DNA of 64,000 nt from Lacibacter luteus (GTDB lineage: Bacteria; Bacteroidota; Bacteroidia; Chitinophagales; Chitinophagaceae): contig NZ_SDHW01000004.1 of the NCBI RefSeq assembly GCF_004118265.1, positions 1 through 64,000 on the forward strand, written 5' to 3'. A program made the translations under genes and the position numbers. The notes beneath the pieces are model-generated. The model made no database searches. It was not told the DNA's origin and was given only the letters and a program-made list of their open reading frames with translations. Below are positions 35,798 through 45,500 of the stretch, in pieces (position 1 is the first letter of the stretch; each line of letters opens with the position of its first letter).

Positions 35798-36709
35798 TTA
35801 TTTCTTCCCTTGAATTTTGCCAACATATGCAACAATTGCAGTCGTCATCATTATTAAAATTTCAGCATCTGCTCTTCCAAAATGACCAGTCGATGGAATA
35901 TGATGCGTCTTTGAGGTAAATCCTGAAGTTGCTTTAAGTATTTTATCCAACCAGTCTCCTGTAGCGTCAATTACAGCACTAACCCAATCCAGCTCACTTT
36001 TACTTTCAATAAATTCTCGTAGCTCCTTTGACTTTATTTGTTTAAACGGATCAATCGCCGACCTGCAATGTGCCACTGTTTTATCATAGTCGCCATTCAT
36101 AAAGTACTTTCGTGCAGCCTCTAGTTCAGTCAAAGAATTCTGATACTCCTTTGGAATAATATCATTTGCAAGAGGCAACTCAATAAGCTTGTAAGAATTA
36201 TGTCCTAGTTGTGGCAGTATTGAGTTTACCCATTTTGATTGTTCAACTTCAAATTTCAACTGGCCAAGTGAAGTTTCTGTTCCGGTCATAAAGGAACCAG
36301 TATTCCCGTCTTGAAATGAAATCTCCTGATATTGTCCCGTTTGTATATGGACATTTAACCAGAAAGCCACTTTCCCATTCCTGTATTTCTCAATTTTGTT
36401 AACAACTTCACTGGTCAATGAAAAATTGATACTGTCATGGAAAGACGTTTCCAGTGTAATGTTGCGTGTTAAAATTGTATAACTCTCACTACAATGAATT
36501 TCACCTTCAATCGATTTTAATTCACCTTTTATCGATAGCACTTCAAGTCGTGACAATCCTCTTTTATTTATTGTAAGCACTCCTCCAAAATCAATTTTTA
36601 TTGGAACTTGTAAGATTGGACTATTTGCACCCCCAAATCCAATTATCTGATCGGTCAAAACAGTTAGATCTCTGTTTCCGCCAAGCATTTGAATACTTCC
36701 TCTTGCCAT
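35798..36709 (-). CDS. Unknown protein, integrase-adjacent cargo (303 aa)
   Basis: I do not recognise this gene. The first 165 residues look beta-rich. The last 100 are helical (ARKYFMNGDYDKTVAHCRSAID, then a region ending GRADAEILIMMTTAIVAYVGKI), a layout that recalls HEPN-type C-terminal domains, but no clear R-x4-6-H motif is seen. No signal peptide or membrane helix, so cytosolic. The stop lies 12 bases from the integrase stop, in convergent orientation, which suits cargo of an integrated element. A defence role is a guess. Confidence 0.6.
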   Translation of the reverse strand: MARGSIQMLGGNRDLTVLTDQIIGFGGANSPILQVPIKIDFGGVLTINKRGLSRLEVLSIKGELKSIEGEIHCSESYTILTRNITLETSFHDSINFSLTSEVVNKIEKYRNGKVAFWLNVHIQTGQYQEISFQDGNTGSFMTGTETSLGQLKFEVEQSKWVNSILPQLGHNSYKLIELPLANDIIPKEYQNSLTELEAARKYFMNGDYDKTVAHCRSAIDPFKQIKSKELREFIESKSELDWVSAVIDATGDWLDKILKATSGFTSKTHHIPSTGHFGRADAEILIMMTTAIVAYVGKIQGKK

Positions 36710-36767
36710 ACTTTTTTCCGCAATCTAATCTATTGCATAATACAAAATCTTATTAGCAAATTTATTC

Positions 36768-37937
36768 TCACCCCCTCTTCATCCTTCTCAACCCATTCAG
36801 CACATCCATCAACTTACTATCCAGCGACCGCATTGTATTCATCTCCGCCTTACTGAAACAATTGTAAATATTCTGCCAGCTCAACTGTTCTTTCCTGGTA
36901 GTACGTACCTGTCCGCTCAACAGTTTTGCCACATCCCGCAAGTTGCGGTTCACCAGTTGACCATTATCCTGTAACAGCCGCACATACAAACCCAACTCCT
37001 CCACCGTCCAGTTCAAATGCAGCAAAGGTTCTGTTTCGGTTGCAATTGTAGGGGCAGTAACGGATACCACTGGTTTTTGCTCCATCATAAACAACACCTG
37101 TTGAAACATACTTAATGCTGCATCTCTTACACTTAATTTGCCTGGCTCAATTCCAGTAATATTTTCAACAGCAAAATGCTCCAGCTCATGCATCTTCGAT
37201 AAACAAAACTGCAGCTGTTCATGCTTATCCTCTAATGCATGTATCTCTTGCTTCAAATGCATCACAAACGCTTTACAAAACGGACCAGTATTAAAATTCA
37301 TCCCAATCAACAGATCCACAAATGCCGAATGAAAAAACACATCATCACTCTTCACCGGCAAACACAATACCTGGTCAAACAGAAGCGACAAATAATCCAG
37401 CAACCGAAAACTGATAGACCGTTGCGAGTGACCATCCAGTTTCGGCTCAACAGAACTTCGAAAAGCCTGTTGAAAACCCTGTTCCACTTCACATCGTTCC
37501 AGGCAATGCATTACCCGTTCAAAATCTTTGCGTAACTGTATTTGCATTTTGTGCAGGTAGTGTAATGGCACCGCAGCTTCACAATCAAAATAAACCGGGT
37601 ACTCTGTTTTAAGAAAATCGAGCAACAACTCCAGCACATCAATTAGTGTTCCCGTCAGCTTTAACACATTCGCATCCTTACGTTTTACCTGCCGTTCTTT
37701 AAAAAGCAGTAACTGATTTTTAAGTCGTGTAATACTTTGCTGATGCTGACGCACATAAAACTCCCTTTGCTTACTCCGGTTAAAATGAAATACCCGGTTA
37801 CGAAAATTCTGCAACACAGCATTCGCCTCCTCTTGTATCAGGTTGCAGTAAGTCTGCAACTGTTCTTCAGTAAGTATTACCGTTCTATCAAAATTCAAAC
37901 GAACAAAATCGTCGAACAAAGCAAGTTCATAGGCCAT
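36768..37937 (-). CDS. Unknown helical protein, possibly RteC-like
   Basis: A 389-aa cytosolic, almost wholly helical protein rich in Leu, Gln and charged residues. The last 80 residues (LNWTVEELGLYVRLLQDNGQL ... DSKLMDVLNGLRRM) resemble the C-terminus of RteC, which regulates excision of Bacteroides conjugative transposons. The match is by eye and weak. The ATG at 37937 is chosen because the frame upstream begins only with TTG. It stands alone between the 303-aa gene and a thioredoxin-like gene. Confidence 0.5.
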   Translation of the reverse strand: MAYELALFDDFVRLNFDRTVILTEEQLQTYCNLIQEEANAVLQNFRNRVFHFNRSKQREFYVRQHQQSITRLKNQLLLFKERQVKRKDANVLKLTGTLIDVLELLLDFLKTEYPVYFDCEAAVPLHYLHKMQIQLRKDFERVMHCLERCEVEQGFQQAFRSSVEPKLDGHSQRSISFRLLDYLSLLFDQVLCLPVKSDDVFFHSAFVDLLIGMNFNTGPFCKAFVMHLKQEIHALEDKHEQLQFCLSKMHELEHFAVENITGIEPGKLSVRDAALSMFQQVLFMMEQKPVVSVTAPTIATETEPLLHLNWTVEELGLYVRLLQDNGQLVNRNLRDVAKLLSGQVRTTRKEQLSWQNIYNCFSKAEMNTMRSLDSKLMDVLNGLRRMKRG

Positions 37938-38045
37938 AGTAAGCGCCCCACTGGTTTGGTAGGGCCGCAAACTTAATAACCTTGCAACTTAGTAGCAGGT
38001 CGGTTTCAGGAGTAGTTAAACGGGTTTCAGGAATTTCTTTCTACA

Positions 38046-39329
38046 TTACCGCACATCATCCCGCAAAACAAAAACCGATATACTTCGCTGTACTTTTTCC
38101 AATACAAAACCATATTGCTTTAACGCCGCTTCAATTGCAGAAAATGTTTCCAACCCATTGGCAAACTCCAGGTCTATCCGGTAGAGAATACCTGTTTCAT
38201 CCAGCACTGGAAAATCAACTGCTTCCGACTCGTTCAAAAAATTCACCAATGCTTTCATCTCTCCATTTTGCAAGTAAGGTTTTTCCCTTGCAGCTAATCG
38301 GTTGACTGTTTTTTGCTGCTTGCTTTTCAGTTGTAAACTATCGCCGGTAAAACGCAATAGCCAACAATCCATCAAACGCTCTTCTACCCTTCCTTCTAAG
38401 GCAGTGTAATCGTTCAGGTATTGTAACAACAAAGGATAGAGCAAATCTGCTTTCTCAACCGGTACCACAAAGTCAAGTGAATAAAGATGTTCCTTACTCC
38501 ACTCAGCATAACGACTATCTGTAAACGACAGGTGCAGTGGCAAAGAATCTTTTACTTCCAACAACATTTGCTTTGCTGAAAATTTAGGATAGAGTTTGTG
38601 TACAACAATGTTGTACAACTCCTGCAGACTGTTATTGGTAATGGCCCTTCCATGTATAATGCCATTCGTAACCCGGTAACGGTTACCACTGGGCAGCCCT
38701 GCATTACGACCTTTAAGTAACAAAGCATATTGCTGCAACTGATCTTTTGGCAAATCGCTATTACTGTATAATGGCGCTTCTGTTTGCTGGTCTTGCTTTC
38801 CTTCAAACTTTACCGGCACTCCCGCCAGCACTGCTTCAATGGTTGCAGCGTTCACTTCATCAGCACCAGTCTCTGTTATCAAATTTCCTGCAGTATCCAA
38901 CCACACATAATGGGGCAATAACAAATGCGGGTAACGGTTAACAGCAACCGTATCTTCCACAACGGCGGTAAGGTTCAATGGCCGTCCGTTCCGTTGTTCC
39001 CAACTCTTAAAAACGGCTTCCACCTTGGCTCGTGTATCGCCGCTTCTTTTCGAATTGATTAATACAAACTGCACCCGGTCTTTAAACTTTTCCTGTAGTG
39101 TATCGATCTTTCCAAACGATTTAACACAGGGCGCACACCAGCTTGCCCAGAAATCCAAGATCACCAGTTTACCCCGGTAATCGGCCAGCGAAATCGTTTT
39201 ATTGCTTCTTAAAGTTTGAGTAAAAACAATTGTTGTATCTCTTGCCGGAAAAGCAGTTTGCTTTTTAACGGTTTGTGCCGATACAGGAACACATAGCCAT
39301 AACATGGCCAGTACATATAGTAAACGCAT
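38046..39329 (-). CDS. TlpA-like thiol-disulfide oxidoreductase with DUF3738-like C-terminus
   Basis: A 427-aa periplasmic protein with a signal peptide (cleavage near VSAQ, residue 19). Residues about 30-180 are a TlpA-type thioredoxin domain with active site WCAPC (about 64-68). Residues about 190-427 resemble the DUF3738 family (soil-associated, TIGR03435), ending in ALKQYGFVLEKVQRSISVFVL. Such fusions occur in Bacteroidota near SusC-type loci. The nearby ECF sigma gene and distant SusC gene may once have been one locus with it. Confidence 0.8.
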   Translation of the reverse strand: MRLLYVLAMLWLCVPVSAQTVKKQTAFPARDTTIVFTQTLRSNKTISLADYRGKLVILDFWASWCAPCVKSFGKIDTLQEKFKDRVQFVLINSKRSGDTRAKVEAVFKSWEQRNGRPLNLTAVVEDTVAVNRYPHLLLPHYVWLDTAGNLITETGADEVNAATIEAVLAGVPVKFEGKQDQQTEAPLYSNSDLPKDQLQQYALLLKGRNAGLPSGNRYRVTNGIIHGRAITNNSLQELYNIVVHKLYPKFSAKQMLLEVKDSLPLHLSFTDSRYAEWSKEHLYSLDFVVPVEKADLLYPLLLQYLNDYTALEGRVEERLMDCWLLRFTGDSLQLKSKQQKTVNRLAAREKPYLQNGEMKALVNFLNESEAVDFPVLDETGILYRIDLEFANGLETFSAIEAALKQYGFVLEKVQRSISVFVLRDDVR

Positions 39330-39491
39330 GAAAATTTTAATTGAAAATGAAAAACTGGTCCGTAACAGACGGACATTACTGAGCGGAACAACCTGTGCAG
39401 AAGCATAAAGTTGATGCTTCCGGCTTGGTTACCGAAACCAAATACAGGCTGATTTAATCAAAAAATTATACTTTTATCCATATAACACATT

Positions 39492-39866
39492 ATGGCTACT
39501 ACCACCTTAAAGATACTTAGAGAAATCAATGATCGCACACAGGAAGAAATTGCAAACGTGTTGGGCATAAGCCAAAATACCTACAGCCGCCTGGAACGTA
39601 ACCCTAAAAACCTCACATCCGAACAGGCGCAGAAGTTAGCAGACTTTTATAATGTAAACATTGCAGATTTACTTACTGAAGGAACGCCTTCAATTACATT
39701 TAACGATACCAAGGTTGAAAACAATGCATATGTAGGAAGCATTGAAAATGACAATCATATTTCAGCAAGTGCCGCTGAAAATGCTACTCTCAAAGATGAA
39801 ATTGCATACTTACGCAAACAAAACGAAGAGTTATTAAAAATGATAAACACCCGTTTAAATGGATAG
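39492..39866 (+). CDS. XRE-type helix-turn-helix regulator
   Basis: A 124-aa protein. Residues 5-62 are a helix-turn-helix domain (TQEEIANVLGISQNTYSRLERN). The C-terminal 45 residues (KDEIAYLRKQNEELLKMIN) form a coiled coil for dimerisation. It probably represses or activates neighbouring accessory genes; targets unknown. It is divergent from the TlpA-like gene, with an A/T-rich gap carrying a TATACTTT box upstream. Confidence 0.88.
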   Translation: MATTTLKILREINDRTQEEIANVLGISQNTYSRLERNPKNLTSEQAQKLADFYNVNIADLLTEGTPSITFNDTKVENNAYVGSIENDNHISASAAENATLKDEIAYLRKQNEELLKMINTRLNG

Positions 39867-39926
39867 CCTGCTTCAGGCTGTCAAATAAAAATTCTTTTAA
39901 AGAAGGGAAATTTAATTAGCAGCATT

Positions 39927-40220
39927 TTATGGAACAATGTAAGCACCTTCTCGCCAATTGCGGTTAGTTACCAACCATTCAAGAAGCTGTCCAAGAAATG
40001 CAAACTTCAATGCTACAGCAGTAGCTTGCTCTAAACATATTTGTCCAGGCTCAAGCTCACGAATTAATGTACTTCTTTTATATATGGCTTGATGCCCCTC
40101 AATGACTAAAGTAGTAGTTGATCCAAACCTTGCAATTCCTCCATGTGCAAGTTTCCCACTTGCATTAACGTGATTGAGAATAAAATCTAAATCTACTGAT
40201 GGGTAATGTGGGTCTGGCAT
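39927..40220 (-). CDS. Unknown 97-aa protein, second gene of a coupled pair
   Basis: I do not recognise the family. The protein is soluble, mixed alpha/beta, and ends with LEWLVTNRNWREGAYIVP. Its ATG overlaps the stop codon of the upstream gene (TAATG), so the two are translated together. The size and pairing are compatible with a toxin-antitoxin module, but no toxin family motif is seen. Confidence 0.55.
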   Translation of the reverse strand: MPDPHYPSVDLDFILNHVNASGKLAHGGIARFGSTTTLVIEGHQAIYKRSTLIRELEPGQICLEQATAVALKFAFLGQLLEWLVTNRNWREGAYIVP

Positions 40221-40609
40221 TAGGCGGCTTCTACTTCCAAATGTGGATTTACATAATTTTCGCCAGTTTGCATCAGCCTTTCAAGCATAGCATCTGTATC
40301 TGACACATTGTACCCCAAAAGAGGTTCGCCAGTTTCACCATTGATAGCTACCCAGCCCAACGCTTGTAATTCTTTTTCTAGTCCCTGTCCAAATTTTTCA
40401 GCCACAAAACAGAAAGATGCAATAGCTTCTTCAATTGCTTTTTCAGCATCAATTTCATCCTTGGCAATTGTGTCAATACCGAGCAAGGGAAGTTGTACGA
40501 GCAAATTACCATGGTCGGACACTTTATTCCATATCGGCATAAAGACAGACACGGAACTGATTTTGTCACCGCTTCGAGTAATTTTGATATTTGCTTCGGT
40601 TGTGTTCAT
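40220..40609 (-). CDS. Unknown 129-aa protein, first gene of a coupled pair (HicB-like?)
   Basis: A soluble protein with an N-terminal beta-rich region and a middle EIDAEKAIEEAIASFCFVAEKFGQGLEKELQALGW helix that recalls HicB-type antitoxins in general layout. No helix-turn-helix is visible. The ATG at 40609 is preferred over an in-frame TTG at 40627. It precedes and overlaps the 97-aa gene. Confidence 0.55.
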   Translation of the reverse strand: MNTTEANIKITRSGDKISSVSVFMPIWNKVSDHGNLLVQLPLLGIDTIAKDEIDAEKAIEEAIASFCFVAEKFGQGLEKELQALGWVAINGETGEPLLGYNVSDTDAMLERLMQTGENYVNPHLEVEAA

Positions 40610-40818
40610 TTTGTGTTTTGCTTTCAATTTGCAAGTTAGGTATCAAATCTGATACAATTTACATTATAACGTAATTTTTTCAATATTCTTTAATTGCTAA
40701 ATTGCTTAGAATACCATAATAAGCCCTTGAAAATCAGTATTATTTGCATAGCCATTATAATTCCCAATTCCTTTCCCGTTAGGATCTTTAATTTTTTTGC
40801 GTCAAAATAACTTTTCAA

Positions 40819-41097
40819 CTAAGAAGTTACTAAATTTTGGTATTGTACAAACCCGTTACTGTTTTCGAAATGATTATGATTGAAAACAACCTGTAAAGTA
40901 GCAGTGCTTCGCTCCATTAAAAACACATACCCTGGAGCGTTGTAAACTGCAGAAAGTTTAGCTGCCAACTTGCGATCAATCCTGCGGCTTTCCGATTCAA
41001 AGGCATTGTATTCGCTCAAACTAAGTTGCAGTTTTTGGGAAATTTCTTCTTTTGTGAATTGATGATACCGGCGAAAACTATAAAGAATAAAATTCAT
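40819..41097 (-). CDS. Small XRE-like helix-turn-helix protein
   Basis: A 92-aa protein whose first 60 residues read as a divergent HTH domain (FTKEEISQKLQLSLSEYNAFESESRRID). The C-terminus contains FNHNHFENSNGF. It lies 15 bases downstream of another XRE-type gene on the same strand, suggesting a two-regulator operon. Confidence 0.65.
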   Translation of the reverse strand: MNFILYSFRRYHQFTKEEISQKLQLSLSEYNAFESESRRIDRKLAAKLSAVYNAPGYVFLMERSTATLQVVFNHNHFENSNGFVQYQNLVTS

Positions 41098-41112
41098 TGG
41101 AGAATTGCAGGT

Positions 41113-41391
41113 TTAATCAAACCCTTCAGCAAAAAACTCAGCTGGCGTTACTTCCAGTCCATCTATAATTTTGAGAAGTGTACTCATCTGAATCCCTGTA
41201 AAGTTTCCAGATTCGAACTTACCCATACTAATCCTCGATATTTCTATATCATAAGCAAAATTCTCTGCTGAAGAAAACCCTTTCTCTTTACGTAAAGTCT
41301 TAATTCTGTTACTCAACTTTCCGTAAAACTCGTCATAGTCAAAATGTCCAAGAGTAGCACGTTTCTTATCTTTTTTTCTTGACTTTGACAT
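41113..41391 (-). CDS. XRE-type helix-turn-helix regulator
   Basis: A 92-aa protein with a basic leader (MSKSRKKDKKR) and a full HTH domain (about 28-88: RIKTLRKEKGFSSAENFAYDIEISRISMGKFESG). It is probably a local regulator in this accessory block, divergent from the ECF sigma gene 107 bases away. Confidence 0.85.
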   Translation of the reverse strand: MSKSRKKDKKRATLGHFDYDEFYGKLSNRIKTLRKEKGFSSAENFAYDIEISRISMGKFESGNFTGIQMSTLLKIIDGLEVTPAEFFAEGFD

Positions 41392-41498
41392 GTTGCAAAT
41401 AACAGGATATGTATATCTGAAACAACCAATAAATATTGACCTAAAATTTATGAGGCTAATATTTATTATTTTAAGTACCTTAGAAGACCAATCAGAAA

Positions 41499-42071
41499 AT
41501 GCATCTGGAGTCAGAACATATTACAGTTAACCTATCAAATAAAAAGGATTTCGATAATATCGAAGATGCATTTCATAACTTTTACTCTCCCCTTTGCTAT
41601 TTCGCATTCCAGCTCATCAACAGTAAAGAAGCTGCAGAAGATATTGTAACCGATTTTTTTACACGTATCTGGCAAAAACCACCTGCTTTAAATAATAGCC
41701 GGGTGTTTCGTTCCTACTGCTATACGGCTGTTCGTAATGCCTGCATTAACCACTTAAAACAGCAGCAACGCTTTTCGCAAAAAGAAGAACAGTGGCAACA
41801 ACTCCAAAGCCTGGAACAACCGGCCATCCTCGATGCTATTATACAAACAGAAACCATGCGGGCTCTCAATGCCGCAATTGAAACACTGCCAGCCCGTTGC
41901 CGTTCGGTTATTACATCACTTTATAAAGAAGGAAAATCCATTCGTGAAACAGCCGATGAGCTGCAGATTGCAGTTGAAACAGTTAAATCGTTACGGCAGT
42001 ATGGTTTGAAATTGCTGCGCAAAGAAATGCCTTTGGAGCTTTGGCTGGCGATGGGATTGCTGGCAGGCTAG
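41499..42071 (+). CDS. ECF-type RNA polymerase sigma factor
   Basis: A 190-aa sigma-70 family factor. Region 2 covers about 28-95 (FYSPLCYFAFQLINSKEAAEDIVTDFF) and region 4 about 125-180 (LPARCRSVITSLYKEGKSIRETADEL ... VETVKSLRQYGLKLLRKE). In Chitinophagaceae such factors typically direct transcription of SusC/SusD loci and are held by a FecR anti-sigma factor encoded next door. Here no fecR follows; the next one on this strand is at 61418. Confidence 0.93.
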   Translation: MHLESEHITVNLSNKKDFDNIEDAFHNFYSPLCYFAFQLINSKEAAEDIVTDFFTRIWQKPPALNNSRVFRSYCYTAVRNACINHLKQQQRFSQKEEQWQQLQSLEQPAILDAIIQTETMRALNAAIETLPARCRSVITSLYKEGKSIRETADELQIAVETVKSLRQYGLKLLRKEMPLELWLAMGLLAG

Positions 42072-42150
42072 TGGGGCTTTGATTCTTAAAATGAAGATGG
42101 TATATTGAGTTAGCTAACAACTCATCTGCTCAACCAAAACCGGCACGCTT

Positions 42151-42534
42151 ATGAAATTAAAACACAGCATCCTGTTTGTTTTGCTCACACTCCTCGGTTG
42201 CAAACAAACTGCAACAGATCTGCACAATGGAGAATATGTTTCTTCAGAAGAACACAGCAAGCAAGCACTGGAAGAATCAATTATTATCAAAGGCAATAAA
42301 GCCACTTTACGAATGCGCTCATTATTCAACCGTTCCAAACTTACCAAAAGCACGTACCTCTGTCTGCATTACCCCGACAGGGTTGATTTGCATTTTAGTA
42401 AAAGACGGCCCATTTCAATTCCGGTAAACAAAGACGGCAACTTAATTTGGGATGAAAAAGTATTCATAAAACAAATTCCGCTCATTATTCAGCCGATGCC
42501 TATCCCTGAGGCATTTTTAGAGGCGATGGAATAA
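42151..42534 (+). CDS. Small lipoprotein of unknown function
   Basis: A 127-aa protein with a lipoprotein signal peptide (MKLKHSILFVLLTLLGC, Cys 17 as the lipidated residue). The mature part is beta-rich, with no recognised domain. It lies 79 bases after the sigma factor gene on the same strand and may share its transcript. Confidence 0.65.
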   Translation: MKLKHSILFVLLTLLGCKQTATDLHNGEYVSSEEHSKQALEESIIIKGNKATLRMRSLFNRSKLTKSTYLCLHYPDRVDLHFSKRRPISIPVNKDGNLIWDEKVFIKQIPLIIQPMPIPEAFLEAME

Positions 42535-42583
42535 ACAATTTCACAAATTCTTACCTCATGAAGCTCCGGATTGAAAATCACAG

Positions 42584-45500
42584 CTAGCGAATTAATGTTA
42601 CAGTTCCGCTTTTTTTAATAATGTTTCCCTTGTAATCTGTTCCGGAAACAACCCAGGAATAAATTCCCGGTATTTGCTGTTCATTTTTAAAATAACCATT
42701 CCAGCCAGAAGCAAAATCCTTCCCGGAAAATACAACCTGCCCCCACCGGTTATAAACTTTAAAATAGTTAAAGGATTTAATGCCAACCGGTACAGCTACT
42801 AAAAGATCATTCAATCCATCATTATTGGGGGTAAATCCTGTAGGAACAAAAATATCCGGCTTATCAAAAACAGTAATGTTCAAAGTATCCATTGCCTTAC
42901 ATCCTTCTGACGTACTAGCGGTTACACGGTATGTTATATTGTTCGATAATACAGCAACAGGATTTTGAACACGGTTATTACTTAACCCGGTTCCAGGTTG
43001 CCAATCAAAATAAATAAACCCTGTATTATTAACATCTATAGCAAATAATTGCAAAGGCTCTCCCTTTGCTACAGAAATATCATTTCCTGCAAATAGCTTA
43101 GGAGGTGGCTTTACAGTAATCGTTACAGCAGCATTGTTCAGCGAAGTACATCCTTTCATATCTGTAACTTTTAATTGGTAAGTTGTACTAACAGTGGGGC
43201 TGTTAATATTTACGGTATCGTTTAAAGGATTATCGAGAAATTGATTAGGGCTCCAGGAATATTGTATACCTCCTTCGCCAACCAGTCTTGCACTTTGCCC
43301 ATAGCAAATAGTTGTATCTTTTTTTGCTACAGCTATGGGTGCAGGGTTTACGTTTACATCAACCGAGTCATTCGCCTTACAAATACCCTTGGTTACTTCT
43401 ATAAAATATTTAGTTGTTGTTTGAGGGCTGGCGATAGGATTACTAACAGTACTATTATTCAATGCCGCAACAGGTATCCAGCTGAACTGCGTTCCGTTTG
43501 AAACAGCATTTAATTGAACGTAGCTACCTTCGCAAACCTCTTTAGCCTTCTCTACACTTAAACGTAGTTCGCTTACGAGTTCTACTGTGGCTGATGCAAC
43601 GGAAGTGCACCCGTTTGCATCCCGAACAGATATTTGATAAACTCCTTTTGGTAGTCCGGTAAAAATATTACCCGTCCCAAAGTTGGCTCCATCAATACTG
43701 TAAGTATAGGGCTGTTTACCACCGGTTGCAAGCACTTCAATTTTTCCATCATTGTTATTACAAGACACTGGATTATTTGTAATTGAAACAACTGGTCCGG
43801 GAGTATTTAAGATTTTTACTGACAACCTGATTTCAGTTAACAATGCATCACGCACTGTAACAGTATAATCGCCTTGTCGTAATCCGTTAAATAAATTAGA
43901 AGCCTGATAATTACTATTATCAATCGAGTACATATAAGGTGCTGTTCCTTTATCCGCATTTACAAACACACTTCCGTTGGCATAACTACATGTTTCATTT
44001 GTAATAGAGGCAGTAGCAATTGTACAGCTTTTTAGTACAGTTACCATTATGCCGTTTTTTATACCAACAGCATCACGTACTGTTATAGAGTAATCTCCTG
44101 ATTTCAAACTGCTGAATATATTTGATACCTGATAGTTGATGCCGTCTAATGAATATTGGTAAGGACCAAAACCGTCACTAACATTCACTGTTATAATACC
44201 GTTTATTTGATCACATATTTCAGATCTGGATGCGGCCCCCACTACAGGACAATGTGCAGAAAGTTTAAAAGATTTACTGCTAATGCAACCATTCTTATCT
44301 TTTACAAAAGCCGTAATCAGTGAATCGGCCTTTACATTTTGAAGTGTCGTTTCTGCAGCATAATTTACACCATCAAAACTGTACAGATATGGTGCAACTC
44401 CACCTGTAACTCCAAGCGTAACTTTCCCATCTGTTTTTAAACAGGAAGTGGGTAGTGTATCAAGTTGCAAAATGGGTGTTGTAACTGCCTTGATCGCTAC
44501 TGCCTGCTTTACAACATTATTGATTGCATCTTTCACAGCTACATTAAAAATACCGGGAGTAAGATTAGTAAACGTATTTGCTGTTCCGTATGTAATTCCA
44601 TCAAGAGAATATAAGTAGGGTTCAACGCCGTTGTTAGCGGTAATTTTAATACTCCCATTATTTAAACCACAGGTTGCATCCTTTTGAACCGTTTGCATCT
44701 GTAAACAACTATACGGTACTGTAATATTCGTTGTTCCTGTAAAACCCAAATCATCTTTAATTATAATGGTATACATGCCCGTTTTTAATCCTGTAAAATC
44801 AGGCGATGTTTGAAAATTAACCCCATCAAGAGAATAGCGGTAAGGTTCTGTTCCTCTGAATCCACCTGCAGTAATCGCTCCGTCATTACCGGTACAGGTT
44901 TCTGCTTTGCTTACTGCATTTACAATCGGGCATTTATCAAAAACAGTTGCCCTGATGGAGCTTTGCACGCCTATATCGTCTCTCACCGTAATCGAATAAT
45001 TGCCCGGTGCTAAATTCTTAAATACATTACTTGTCTGATAATTAATACCATCAATACTGTACTGGTAGGGGGGCTTCCCTTGGCTGGCAACTACTTCTAA
45101 TTCTCCATTGCTTCCAAAGCAAGATGCAGATACAGCAACATATTCGATAGACAAAACGCAATACTCTGTACGGTTAAACCCCCAGGCAAGTATTTCCCCA
45201 TTTGCTTTTTTGATGAACACCTGGTACACACCTGGGCCGATATTCGGAAATACTCCGGTTGCCTGATAATTTACACCATCCATCGAATATTGGTAGGGTC
45301 CATTCGAACCTTGAATCGTAAGATTAACGTTCGAACTTGGCCCGCATGCAGAGCCACTGCCGCCACCAATTAATCCGTTATCCATACAAGCATTAACAGC
45401 ATAAAAAGTAGCGAATGAAGTGTACCGCCCAAGGCAGCCATTCGCATCTTTTACCAGAAAATCATAAATCCCCTGGTATAAATTGGAAAAGGTATTACTG

